Shown here piece by piece: positions 35,141-47,012 of a DNA stretch of 64,000 nt. The stretch's first letter is position 1, and each line of letters starts with the position of its first letter. The notes under the pieces are model-generated. The model was not told the DNA's origin. It searched no databases and worked only from the letters and a program-made list of their open reading frames with translations. A program made the translations under genes and the position numbers. The DNA is from Lumbricus rubellus (Eukaryota; Annelida; Clitellata; Crassiclitellata; Lumbricidae), in the NCBI GenBank assembly GCA_945859605.1, contig OX243820.1, forward strand, positions 23,044,450-23,108,449, read 5' to 3'.

Positions 35141-35869
35141 CTTGTCGTAATAATAATAATTAAATTTTTTCTTTAACGAAACGCTTGCAAACGCACTGCG
35201 CTGTACACGTGCAAGTTATGCAACAATTTTGATTAACATTAATCTTAACTACTAACAGAGCAGACAGCTTGCAATAGGCCTACAATACACAATGCTAATA
35301 CCAGCCTACAAAGCTTGTCCGCCCTATGGGATGCGAACTCAGTAATACTTTTTGCAACTATCTAAATGGGGGACTCTCTTGCAGGTTCTTAAACATGGCT
35401 ATCTAGAACATTGCTGACTCCACTGAGTCCATAAACATCAAAATTATTAATAGAAATGTCTGAATTCAGCATTCCTGTTACGCGGTAACGTGAGTCCAGC
35501 ACAGCTTGACGAGTACCAGTCACTTCACTATGGGTTCAGACAAGAAATTCTGATTCATCATGCGTGCGAATCCAGCATGGGTAGGGTGGGGTGAACAGAG
35601 GGTTGGATTATGGGTAGTTTTGGTGGGGGGGGGGGTGGAAGTAGCAGAATGAAATGAGGCTGGTAGGGAAGGTGTGATGAACAGAGGGTTGAGAGCATGG
35701 AGACAGAAAGGAATGAGTTGTAGGTATGTGAGGGAGGCAGAGATATGACTTAATATGTCACTCACTTATTATTTGATGCGTGTTTTGATCCGATGGTCTT
35801 TAACTGCATATGTCATCTCATCCATTTTTATTATTGCATGCCCAACTTCATCAGCCATTAATGGATATT

Positions 35870-35945
35870 TATATAGCGCCCTTTCAGGTTACTACTCCGG
35901 AGCGCTCCCGACCCAAGCTCAGCTGAAAAGTACTGTTTTAAGGCT
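35870..35945 (+). repeat. SINE-like tail, copy 3
   Basis: TATAGCGCCCTTTCAGGTTACTACTCCGGAGCGCTCCCGACCC is the least decayed copy of the tail family. Confidence 0.5.
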
Positions 35946-36435
35946 CCGATAAAATGCCTAGGCATAAGTTGCATAGACAGTGGAAGCCCATTCCATACCA
36001 TGAGACCCATAAAAGAGAAAGCCCCATGCTGTCTATGAGCAGTTAGTGCTTGTTGAATAAGGAGTTCACTATCGGTGGAAGAACATATAGCACAACGTCC
36101 CTGTACAACCAAAGTAGAAACAGAGCTCTTGCAAATAAACAGTAGCAGCACCTAAGAGGCACTGCCACACCAAAGCAGAGACTTGGTAATGGGTAGCCTA
36201 ATGCAAAACCAATTAAGCCATAGATATAATAAACCATTATAGACAAAGCTTTGTGCACGTACGGCCAACTAAATTCTGTTTAGAAGGCTGTGGTACACGT
36301 CGCACACTAGCCATTTTGTATGTTCAGTGACGTAGACAAAGGGGTTAAGGGTCCCCCCCATTGGCTTAGGAAAGTTTTTTAAAGGTTATTTACCCACTTA
36401 GGCTAAATAATAAAAACAAACAATATTATTGTTTG

Positions 36436-36657
36436 GGCGATCATGTACTATCAGGGGACGAAAATTACAGTGTCTTTTGCAGTGCCGTCAGCGTTGTCAT
36501 TGTACGTCTTTTTCGTGAGGGTCGGTTAGGGCTCAGGTTAGGCATCGTGAGGGTCGGTTAGGGTTAGTGTTAGGGTTAGTTTAGCCATTAGAAACTCTGG
36601 TGGATTGATAGCAAAAGACACTGTGTATTTTTCGTCCCATGATTGTACATGATCGCC
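36436..36657. mobile_element. MITE (222 bp) with 8-bp target duplication and telomere-like core
   Basis: Ends GGCGATCATGTAC and GTACATGATCGCC extend into inverted repeats of about 42 bp (including AGTGTCTTTTGC). The exact duplication ATTGTTTG flanks it at 36428-36435 and 36658-36665. The core holds GTGAGGGTCGGTTAGGG repeats and GGTTAGGGTTAG. Confidence 0.8.
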
Positions 36658-36972
36658 ATTGTTTGTAGTAACAATTGTTTCTCTTACTTTATTCCCTTTG
36701 TTACTTTATTCCCTTTTTATTTACTGTACTAGGCCTACTGTTGGGTTGGTGTCATGAAGGGCTTTATATGAGGTCGTTGCCCATAACACCACCCCCTCCT
36801 TCATATATTTTTGGCTACATTCTTATACGGTGCGTACATGACGTTTTCGGCGTATATCTATCCTGCTCTCGAATAACGATATAAAGTGGTAGTCACGGGG
36901 CAGGCGCAGACCTGTACTCTCTGAATAGCGGTACTCCCATTCTCGACCAGCTATAAGTCTCTACTCCCTAAG

Positions 36973-37053
36973 ATGGCGTCTGTTTATGACTCGAAAATCG
37001 CTGCATTCGACGACACCTTACACGTCAAAACGTGTTTAAAACATCTGCAATGA
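36973..37053 (+). CDS. Possible 26-codon micro-ORF at a YY1-like initiator
   Basis: ATG at 36973 sits in CTAAGATGGCGTCTG, a YY1-type initiator, and opens MASVYDSKIAAFDDTLH before TGA at 37051-37053. The surrounding sequence is richer in CpG than its neighbours. It could be a TSS with an upstream ORF, the first exon of an unlisted gene, or chance. No homology is recognised. Confidence 0.2.
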   Translation: MASVYDSKIAAFDDTLHVKTCLKHLQ

Positions 37054-37593
37054 ACTCGTATGCTTCGTCGACGGCGAACATTATATTAGCTTTTATTTTC
37101 GCCGTCACAAAATATTAAAATTTGGCTAAATACCCTAGGAAATTGCATTCCAAGCGCCGCTGCGCGGAATGAATACCAATTTGTGGGTCGCTTGCCTAAC
37201 GTGTCTAACGTAGCGGCCGTTCTATCTGTTGTAATTAGTTTGTTCTAGCGACAGCTTGCATATTAAACTCCACAATAAATCAAACGCATGCCACGTGAAA
37301 CTCGACAGTTCGAGAAACTAACAAGAAATAGCTCCTTTAAGAATTTTAATTCGGCGATCACTAGCTAAAACCGGTTACGGTTTCATCATATTCTATCCAC
37401 ACATCACCGTTCTATATAAAATCTTTTTCACTTTCTCGCTATGTAATTTTATTACTATACATCTAAATTTCACTCACATAATTATTATTATCTTGTCAAG
37501 TCTCTAGATTTGAAATTTAAACTATATTAAATATGAATCGTTTTGCTTTGCGGCCGCCTATTTACTTGCTTACTTCTTGTCGGAGACGAAGCA

Positions 37594-37622
37594 TATAAAT
37601 ATAGTAGGCTATGCGCATGCGC
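37594..37622 (+). promoter_or_regulatory. TATA-like plus NRF1-like sites upstream of PHYH-A
   Basis: TATAAATATAG at 37594 is followed by TGCGCATGCGC at 37612-37622, a strong match to the NRF1 palindrome. They lie about 460-490 nt upstream of the PHYH-A ATG, plausible as its promoter if the 5' UTR is long or spliced. Confidence 0.35.
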
Positions 37623-37960
37623 CATAACCTAGTATCTATAACCACGCTTTAGTGAGATGAATTGATAATCCATGGTCTGCGCCTGCTATATGACTTCCAT
37701 ACAAGAGTAAAACCCGTTAAGAGAATAACAAAGTCGGTGAACAGCGTTTTCGCCTAGCGTACGCTATTCTATCTCATAACTACGGCTCGTGGGCCACACT
37801 ACCGTTAAATAACGTTTCGCTAGATGGCCCTACTATATAAAAGTAACCTACTTCTACTAATCCGCATCTTAGTAGTTAGTAATAAAAATATTAATAGCCT
37901 AGTTTTCGTTCCGCTGCGAGTAGAAAAAATGGGACTATAGCCAGGTCGTTAATGCAATGC

Positions 37961-38035
37961 GTTCTAGCTTCTAGTCGAGGGTCATGAGCGATCGAAGTGC
38001 AATCGTTATCACATGGCGGATGATAAATAGTGAAT
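37961..38035 (+). promoter_or_regulatory. Proximal upstream block conserved among PHYH copies (A)
   Basis: The block reads CTAGTCGAGGGTCATGAGCG, ATCGAAGTGCAATCGTT and ends near GATGATAAATAG. Recognisable versions stand at matching positions before copies B (49101-49170) and C (59571-59640). It ends about 50 nt before the ATG, so it may be core promoter or 5' UTR. Confidence 0.45.
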
Positions 38036-38083
38036 ATGAAGAACTTTTGAAACATTTAAAATTCTTTACGACACATCTTCACG

Positions 38084-41000
38084 ATGAGTGAGCGTTTGAA
38101 AATTGTCGCTGGTCATCTGAACGCAGACCACCAGAAAGGCGATGTTTATTCCGTATCCTTTTCAATACGCGATTCGCGAGGATAAGTGAGTGATTATGGG
38201 TTAGAAATGACTTCGTGGGGCGAGGGCTACACACGGAGGTTACACCATGTGCGTCAAGTTGCTCACCCACCCGGTGACCCGGAGCAGTACTCAGCTAGGG
38301 TGGTGGCGAGTGTCTAAAATACAATGTAGCTATCTGAAATAATATTACAGTATTTTAATTTTCAAATTCATTCAGAATTATTTATGATGTATGTTTTATT
38401 TTAAATCCTCTGCACAAATAGCTTGTGTTTGGAATAAGAGCTTATGTAGGCCTAATGCTCTTTTAAAACTACTTCTCCAGTGAACAGTTGGAAAATGGAA
38501 ATAATATGCTAAACAGAAATTAGAAATTAGATGGAATTAGGAGTGCAGACTTGATGGGGGAAAGGAGGGATGGTCCCCAGAATTTGAGATGGGATGTTTA
38601 CTCGGTTGCTACAGATGATAAATAGTGAATAACCGAGTTAAAGTCGAGGTTTTTTTTATCCTATTGAAACAGCCAGGGAGAAATCCAGGAGACATAATCT
38701 AGTTGAGTGCGAATGTTGCAGAGGTGCAGGGATAAATTCAAGTGAATGCAATGGAGGATGTCCAGGAAATTCACTCTGGGGAAATCCAAGGAGATGTTAG
38801 AGCAAATGTTCAGGGGAAATCTCCCAAACTCGTCCTAAATGGGCATCTTCTTCTGGTTCGCTGCCTCTAGGCAGGTTCGGCTGTCCAGTGCTACCACTCT
38901 TCCTTCCGCTGGGCCTTCTCCTTTAGTTTCTGGTATCCAATCCTTGTCATCAACGTGTCCAGCAGCATCTGTCGTGGTCTTCCTCTTGTTCTTTTCCCCT
39001 CCATTTTTCCTTGAATCACCGTTTTTACCAGGTTGTTTCCTCTTAGCGTATGCCCTATCCATTTATAGGGCATAAAGTACAGAATGAACAATTTGAACAT
39101 GCCAAGCTTAGAAATTTCTAATGACCTGTTTTATTTTACAGAATCACATTTTCGATGGCTTTTCCTTATGATGATGGGTTACAAATGACGATTTTATACC
39201 AACTTATTATTTATCTCATCTTTATGCATCAATATCAAAGACAAACTCACAATTCCATCATATACAAATGGATAAATGTAAAATAGATTTTTTTCCTTCC
39301 GATTGTGAAATTTCTATGATGCATCATTTATCCCTCTCTTCTTCCTCAGATGTATCGGTGAATAAAAAACAGATGGTTGAAGTTTTATGCAATTTCTGTA
39401 GTTTTCAAATACCGTGAATGAGCAAAACGTTGTTATGGCTTAACATTCCATCAGAAGCTGTGCAGTGGCCAGCTGCAGACGACTCCATCACTTGGCGGTT
39501 ACACATACACTTCTTCAGAAGTAGAATCAGCTCTAACACCTGAGCAGAGAGCTTTCTATGAAGAAAATGGATTTCTTATCATTAAAAATTTGGTCCCAAA
39601 GCAGAAGCTTGCAAAATACCGGTAGGTCAAAACAATCTTCATATTTTATGCTTGATGGATATTCTCGGGGCAAACGGGTAAAGGGTTAATAACAGGTGTA
39701 TAATACTGTATATGCCTGCTCTGACTGGGGTATTGTACTTGGGCCATATTTTCCTAAAATGTTTGGACCCACTGCACTGTCATGGTTATGTACATCCAAA
39801 GATGACTGATTGATTCAACACTCATAGACAGCATGAGAATTGTGGAATAATTTTTGTTATTATGATCCTTTGGAATTGGGGTGTGAAAAACAGACTACTA
39901 TGTGCTCTAAGAAAGACTGTGGGGTTGAAACCTCCAATTCTCACCCTGCTCATAGATTTCTGTAAGGCACTGCAGTTGCTGACACTAGGCTTTGCCATCA
40001 TTCATTAATGTCACAACCATGTCTTATCTCAGTGCTGCTAATGGAAGCTGTAGGAAGCCTCCCCAATGAGAACTTGTCTAGAAGGACCCATAAATCCAGC
40101 GTTTGGTGGCTCAACATTTTAAAAGTCTCAACATTGAAAAAAACATGAAATATCCAGAATTAAAAACCAATCTTAAGTGTTTGCATGCAAGAAGTGGAAC
40201 TGGGGCTGTTGATTGCTCATCCAATGTTTTAAATTCTCATCTGCTTCAAGTTCATGCCTTTTTGTATTTACCATTATATTGTTTATTGCATAGGGTAAAG
40301 TCATCTTTATTTTTATGCCAGTCTCTAATTACTCCTAAAGAGCACTGTTTTCAGTATGCCCAAGAATTCAGTCAATTACTAAAAAAATTGAAATATATGA
40401 AAAAGTTCATGTAGCAAGACAGATACTTGTGTGCATAGTAATTTTTCTTTTTCTGTCAGGTCTCGATTTCAGGACATCTGTACAGGAAAAATTAGCACTT
40501 ACGGAATGACTCTGATGCGTGATGTAGCCATCTGCAAGTCAGAATTTGTCAACAGTGAAAAGGCCATTTCAAAACTTCAGGACTTCCAGTGGGATGATGT
40601 CCTCTTTGATTACTGCTGCGCACCAGAGGTAAATGCGGATAGACCGTTGTTATTATTGTTGTAAATAAGGAACATTTCATTATTATTATTATTATTGGTG
40701 ATTTTTATAATTTTTTTCAAATTGGTAAAATCCAGTATGTATAGAATACTAATATGTACCAAGACGAGTGGATCTTTATAAAGTATTTTCAGACATAGAC
40801 ACCTTGAATATTGAATGTGCTGAACTGTTGTACCAACAATCCTGGAAAATGAACTTTTGGTCAGATAGCTGCTGCTCAATACTCATGCTCTGTATTAACA
40901 TCTTATCAGTTTTATTGACCGCACCAAGTTTTCCGAAGATCAATGGGATTAAGTGGTAAGAAGTTGGAATGCTTTAATAATGGCAGTATTTCTCTGGGTT

Positions 41001-44000
41001 GCCGTACCAGTCGCTAATAGGTCATTTTGCAGCTATTTCGGGTATCAGCATCCATAAGATGAGAACCATGATCCAAAACTATTGAACCAGAAGAACATCT
41101 ATGACCTATGTGTAGTGCAAAATTTAAGCCCAAGTTGCAAGCCCTCAGCTGCATAAATTACCTAGGTTAAGGTTACTGGTGTACCTGTTGCTAGTAATGT
41201 CTGATATAATGAGCTGTTTCAAAACAGAAGTTTAATTATTCTTATTATATTATTTTTTTCATGTAGCTTAATTCTACACGTGGTAATTAAAACATATTCT
41301 AAGAACTACTGAGAAACTAAGAAATTGTTCTGAATTCTATTATGTTGCTTTTTTTATCATATATAGTTGCTAAAACTACTAACTAGATATCAATACCAAT
41401 GGGAGTTAGTAATTATTTGAGCTGGCCTACATAAGCTTACATAGTATATACTATTATTTTTATTTATTTTATTATGATTGTATGATTTTATTATTGCAAA
41501 TTTTATTATATTAAGTAGTGATATTATTGTTACTTTGAATGTTTTTTTGTCTGTTTACAATGCATGTCCTGTTAATGATAGTGACACATAATTACATTAA
41601 ATTTTGCTAGAATTTTTTTGCCGGGTTAGTGCTACTTCACACAAGATGAGCATTGAGCTTTTTATATACTAAAGGTGACTGGGGAAAAAAATACAGTTAG
41701 CTGGTTTATATAGCATGACAACATTATCATCGATGAACTGGCAAAGTTTAATGCTGGCGTTATTCAATACTGTTTTTCAGATTTTGTGTTACAGGTTTAC
41801 TACTGAATTTTTTTATGACATCCTTTGCGTTTTGTACCTTATACTATTGGATGAAGCCATTAGATAGAATAATAGAATTGAAGATCCTTTTTAACAGCTT
41901 CTCTCATTTTGCACCAATATTATATTTCATGCTGCATTTGTATGAGTTTCAACTTGTTTGATAATTGCATAGAATGAGATAGCAATGACAGAATATGTAA
42001 TTTTATTTTTAAAGTTACAGCATTTATTTATTGTTGCAGGTGCTCAGGTATGTGAAGGGCTTCGTCGGTCCAAATGCCATGGCAATGCACACGATGCTGA
42101 TTAACAAACCTCCAGATCCAGGTATTGCTGTAATTAATATGCTTTAACTGCTTTATGTCAAGTATGTTTCCAAAACTTCTTGCAATATGTGTCTACAGAC
42201 TCTACAATTTATCTGTGGTTTGGGGAATAGTCCATCATATTACATCATATCTGGTAGGAAATTTATCTACATCTTTTCGCTACTTGAAGACATCTCTTTT
42301 CATGAGCCTGTCACACTGAGAGCGCTTCTGAATAGCTTTGCTGTGAGAAGCGCTTTACAAATGTTTTATTAGATTAGATTAGATATCTGGTTTGCTCTGA
42401 TTACTGATATCAGGCACAAAACTGGACATTTTGTAATTTGTCAGACAATGACTAGCACTTGAGGTGTTTCTCCTTTTACTTCTGTTTTGATTACTGCTAG
42501 TGAAAATAGAAGTTAAAGCATTCATAAATTTCAAAAGCTTTATGCTGAATTTTATATAAAGACCGGCTTCATGTGATCAAAACTGCTCTTTATTTCAAAG
42601 TATCAATGTGGACTCTTTTCAAGTCCATTTTCGGAACCTCTCAAAGGCACCTACATTTCTGAACAGCTGTGTCTGATGCAAATAATAAGAAAGTTCTATA
42701 ACTTAATAGATCAAAAGCTAGTGAACTGTTTTTTTCAAATTCTCAATTTCTTTAGGCACGATGACCTCACGACATCCAATGCATCAAGACTTGTACTACT
42801 TTCCATTCCGTCCTGCCAATCGCGTTGTCTGTTCATGGACAGCAATGCAAAAGATCGACCGCAACAATGGCTGCCTAGTTGTCATACCAGGAACTCACAA
42901 GGGAGACCTCCTAGAACATGACTACCCAGAATGGGAGGTGTGGAAAATGGTTTCTTGATGCATTATGTTGTAATATATTACTTTAGATTGGTTGTTGATT
43001 GCCATTGTGTATTTCATTATGTCATATGAACCTCGCTTTGTTGCTGTGCTTGTTCTTCATGGTCCACTCTGACTCTTGCTCATCTCAAAACTGTCGTGGT
43101 GTCGGGAGCACTTCTGTGTAGTCACCTTAAAAGAGCACTGTATAAATCTTTGTAATGGATGAATGAATTTCAGGACACTTAATATGACGCTTATTCGAGT
43201 ATAATTTAAAAGTGCTTTCTCTGTGCTGACTTATAATAGGATGTTTAATGTAATAAATTTATATGCTACTAGATTATTGCATAAGGGCACAAAACATTGC
43301 AAAGTAAACTCTACACAAGTCTTCAATGGCGGACCCACACACATACTTGGTGCCACAGATTTTTAAACAGCATCGTTCTGTACACTCTAGTAGGAAATTA
43401 AATTAGCTGCAATGTGGGGTATGCGAGGTACTGTCAGTACTGAATGCTATAAGCCTCTAAGAACAGGACAAAGCCATTTGGGAAATCTAGAGCCAAATGT
43501 ACAAGAATAGAAAAACTATTGGGAATGATAAAATTTTTGGTGAATCGCAATGTTCCTTTGTACACACCTTTACACAGGTAGAGACAGAGGGCAACAGAGT
43601 TAGTAGTAGATAAGTTAACTGTTTATTATAAATTATGTCTTATGCTTTCTGAGCAAATGTTTTCTATATTTATCCTGTTTACTTTACTTTGACAAGGGAG
43701 GTGTGAACAAAATGTATCATGGAATCAAGAACTACAATCCGGAAAAGGATCACAGGATATGGGCAGAGATGGACGAAGGTGACACAATCTTTTTCCATCC
43801 AATTCTTGTTCATGGTTCTGGAAGCAACAAGACGGACGGCTTTAGGAAGGTATCTATCAAAGTGTTCAGTGCAAATGTTAAATTAATGAACATGAGCTGT
43901 CATCGTTACGAAGGAAGATGTTGGTTTTGTCAACTGGCTTTTTTTATTTTATGCCATGGGCTGGAGCTCATTTAAGAGGTGTGGCATATGATAATATTTT

Positions 44001-45089
44001 GTTATTTAAATCCAAGCTTTGTATGATATTTCAATTTCTTTTGCTAATTTGTTAATGTTTAGTCGATTTCCTGCCACTACGCAGCATCCGATTGTGAGTA
44101 CATGGAGCAATATGACCCAAAGCAGGAGTTGATTGCAAAGGAAGTCGAGGAATTGGTGCGGCGCAAGACCAAGAGTAAAGCTCAAGTTTCATTTAAGGTC
44201 TGTCAATTTTTCTTTTTACTGTGCATTCCGGGTTTTTATGGAAATTTGGCTGTTTTTTTAGTCACATTATTGTAGCACCACAAAACTTGAACATGTCCGA
44301 GATTACCAACCAGGGGTTCTGCACTGGCACCATAAATGGCTGTCGATCTAATCTATGTTGTGTTGCTTGACTCAGGTTCTGCTGAAAATAAGATAGCCTT
44401 TCCCACTTCTGGCTTGGTGATCGAGCACTTAGGAAGTTAGGCTACCGAACCCATTGCTGTAAAGCCGACCTGCGTGTCATGCTATAGTGGGCAGTATTTC
44501 GTACAACCTGTACTGTAATCATTCTGCGGTCTTGTCAGATTGAGTCATTAAACAAAAGACTATGGCATTGTTCAATAAGTGGGTTTCAAACACAAATGCA
44601 CCTTAGTATCTTTAGCAAACTTTGAATGTGTTGCATTACAATACTTACAAGTAATATAATGCAACACATTAAAAGTTTGTGTTGTGCTGCAAGGCTTTTT
44701 GCAAGCAAATTGCAGTGTCAAGTTTTATACAGGTCTGTAAACGACATTGCTCAGTTTTGGGTCTTTACATGTATAAGAAACAGATAAGTGCATGCGGATA
44801 AAACCCTTGTATGTAGTTTCTAAAATGCAGAAACCCAGTGAACAAGTAAACTGTAAACAGTCTAATCACTCTTAATTTGCATGCATGTACTTCTTGTGGT
44901 TATCTAACCTTTCCTGCTGGAACTTATTAAATGTCAGATTTGATCATAAAACATTAGAGCCTTGTTGATGTGATAATGCTTTAAATGTTGTTTGCAAATG
45001 TCACTTTCTAAGTGGTTGTTTGTTATCGTTGCCAGGATGTTTGGAAGTATCGAGCACGACTGGTGTGTGGCGAACAGATTAACCTGTGA
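38084..45089 (+). CDS. PHYH: Phytanoyl-CoA 2-hydroxylase, peroxisomal, tandem copy A (336 aa)
   Basis: Eight exons: 38084-38152, 39455-39621, 40460-40628, 42040-42121, 42756-42937, 43697-43849, 44063-44197, 45036-45089. They sum to 1011 nt. The enzyme uses Fe(II), 2-oxoglutarate and O2 to 2-hydroxylate phytanoyl-CoA in peroxisomal alpha-oxidation. The N terminus carries RLKIVAGHL, a textbook PTS2 peroxisomal signal (R-L-x5-H-L). Iron ligands are H172 and D174 (MHQDLYYF) and H262 (LVHGSG), with R273 (GFRK) for 2-oxoglutarate; all are intact. Other family blocks are [37 protein letters not shown] and NNGCLVV. The protein ends [17 protein letters not shown], without a PTS1. Intron 1 has U12-type signals (donor GTATCCTTTT, branch-like CTTAAC). 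Introns contain a LINE remnant and SINE-like tails. It appears fully functional. Confidence 0.95.
38835..39100 (-). mobile_element. LINE 3' fragment in PHYH-A intron 1
   Basis: The minus-strand frame reads [27 protein letters not shown] and, after a frame change, EEWYHWTAEPA. This is the reverse-transcriptase C-terminal GRPR block of a non-LTR element, of a family different from the other LINE pieces here. It is frameshifted and truncated. Confidence 0.7.
39656..39688 (+). mobile_element. Half copy of the 5616-5694 mini-palindrome
   Basis: GGATATTCTCGGGGCAAACG followed by GGTAAAGGGTTAA is almost identical to 5662-5694; the left arm is missing. Confidence 0.55.
42311..42372 (+). repeat. SINE-like tail in PHYH-A intron 4 with (GATTA)n end
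   Basis: CACTGAGAGCGCTTCTGAATAG and GAGAAGCGCTTTACAAATG are followed by (TTAGA)n. It matches 26299-26356. Confidence 0.5.
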
Positions 45090-45383
45090 TCAACTTGAAG
45101 ACAGAATCACCTCGGATCAATTTTATTGGCATGATGAATTATAAATCTGATTATTCCGGTGACAATCTTGAAAATAACTTAATTTAAATCATAAATTGTT
45201 TTATCTAAATATCATTACATTATGTTAGCCATCAATTCTATTGACTTTTTTAGATTCCTAATTAAGTTTTGGCTATGAAACTTTATTGTATATTTTAAGT
45301 GGAATGTTTCATTATTTTCACTTTTGCAATACTGCAGTTTTGTTTTAGTTTCACCTGTTTGTAACTGTCACACAATTGAGGAA

Positions 45384-45415
<32 letters not shown>

Positions 45416-47012
45416 TGTATATACATACAGTGAGATTTTGTTTGAACATAAAATTTGTAATTTAATAATTAAATCATTTAATTATTTCAATTGTGCATAT
45501 CAATTTATTTTTGGGAATTGATTGCTATTTTCTGTATAGTGTACTATGGCGACGTTGCTTATAAGAAATTTGGCATATGGTTGTGACTTTTTAATTTGAT
45601 AAAGTGTTGTGGGTTGTCTATGCGGTTTTGTATTTTCATTCCACATCTGGTGCTCATTGCTTCTATGCTGATTCTTTTTGTAAATTTTTTGGAATTATTG
45701 CTGTCATTACTTACTAGTACTGCTTAAAAAAGGTACTGATAACTCTTAATATTTAGAAATCATGTTTTTTAAAATATTTGTATAGAATTAACTTGTTGAT
45801 TACAAGAAATTCGCATTTCCCACCATTTAATATTTTATCTTTGCTAATAATAATTGAGTATTTTAACGTTACAAGGAGAATTTTTGAGTGGTTAAATGTT
45901 AATATACTTATTTTTGAAGTCTTGATATTTTGAGTAACACTTTAGTAACAATCGTGTAGGCTCTAAGTGTGACTGGCAGACAGATATGAAGGGGCCTTCT
46001 AGGCAGAGCAGTCATGGATCTTAAGATATCTTTAGGCTTAGTATATCATAATTTTTTAAACATATTGAAATAATAACAGTTGTGCGATATTATTTATTCA
46101 TATAATGCATAGGTACCGGTAATCGTGTATTTCAGTGTCGTAAATTATTCGCTTATTGCTGCATTATTATATTTTATCAATCCAATTAACTTGTTTGGCA
46201 AGAATAGGCCTACTCCTCATCGATCCAGCTTTGTTTAGGCAAGAATTTGTTTCATCAATCTTGCAAGCATTTATTTAGGCAGCCATTATTTTCATCAATA
46301 CAATTTTGTATTTAATTAGAAATGATTGTTTATCAATCCAGCTTAACTTACAGCGAGATTGTTTATTGTATTCGACTATCACTGAAACCCATTGCAATGG
46401 CGAATAATTATTTACGACGCTAAAATGTAGGCCCTAACACCTTGGAATTATAGAGAAGGACAGCAAAACTTGTTTTTGAACAATTTTCACATTTAGCCTA
46501 ACTTTCAATATCTTGGGTTCATTTAAGAGGTTTCGAATTCGAAACTGGCCTTTGCATCTCCTAATTAGCATACAGTTGCTTTATAACTAAATATTAACTA
46601 ATTAATGTAGCATGACAAAACTGGCAGCAGTGCAGTCCGCAGCATGTTCTTGCTAAAAAAACTACTGAGCTCATAAGAAATTAATGGTAGGCCTAGCAGA
46701 TGCGTTTATTTTCTATTGAGACTATTGTGCCACTTGGTAGGACCTAAATATAGGCCTATAAATATTAAATTGAATTATGGCGTAGGCCTACCACTAGACC
46801 TGGAGCCAATATCGAAAAAATAGTCCTAGACTACAGACAATGCAAAAGGTAGGCCTATGATCAAATAACAGGCGAGCACGAAGTTCCATTTTTAGGCCGA
46901 ATAATATTACAGAGGACATCGCAAGTTCTCTTGCAGGATTTGAACAGGGGATTAAGAGTCGTAGACTCGTAGGCCTACAAATTCAAAACTGAACAGATCT
47001 ATATCATCATAG

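Larger units (their letters stand above)
35141..38083. other. Intergenic region between ST7 and the PHYH cluster
   Basis: It contains a poly-G stretch near 35625, a SINE-like tail at 35870-35945, a hAT-like half terminus CAGTGACGTAGAC near 36325, a complete MITE at 36436-36657, a tiny reading frame at 36973-37053 and promoter-like motifs near 37594-37622. No other gene was recognised on either strand. Confidence 0.6.

Noticed and set aside
36320..36420. Another complete hAT starting CAGTGACGTAGACAAAGGGG
   Set aside because: No matching inverted end or target duplication was found downstream, so only a possible half terminus is mentioned.
36520..36590. Telomere or interstitial telomere array
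   Set aside because: Only two or three imperfect TTAGGG units, and they lie within the core of a defined MITE.
38153..38330. Read-through of PHYH-A exon 1 into GC-richer sequence as a longer first exon
   Set aside because: The frame stops soon after, and the GTATCCTTTT donor position is conserved in all three paralogs with correct phase into exon 2.
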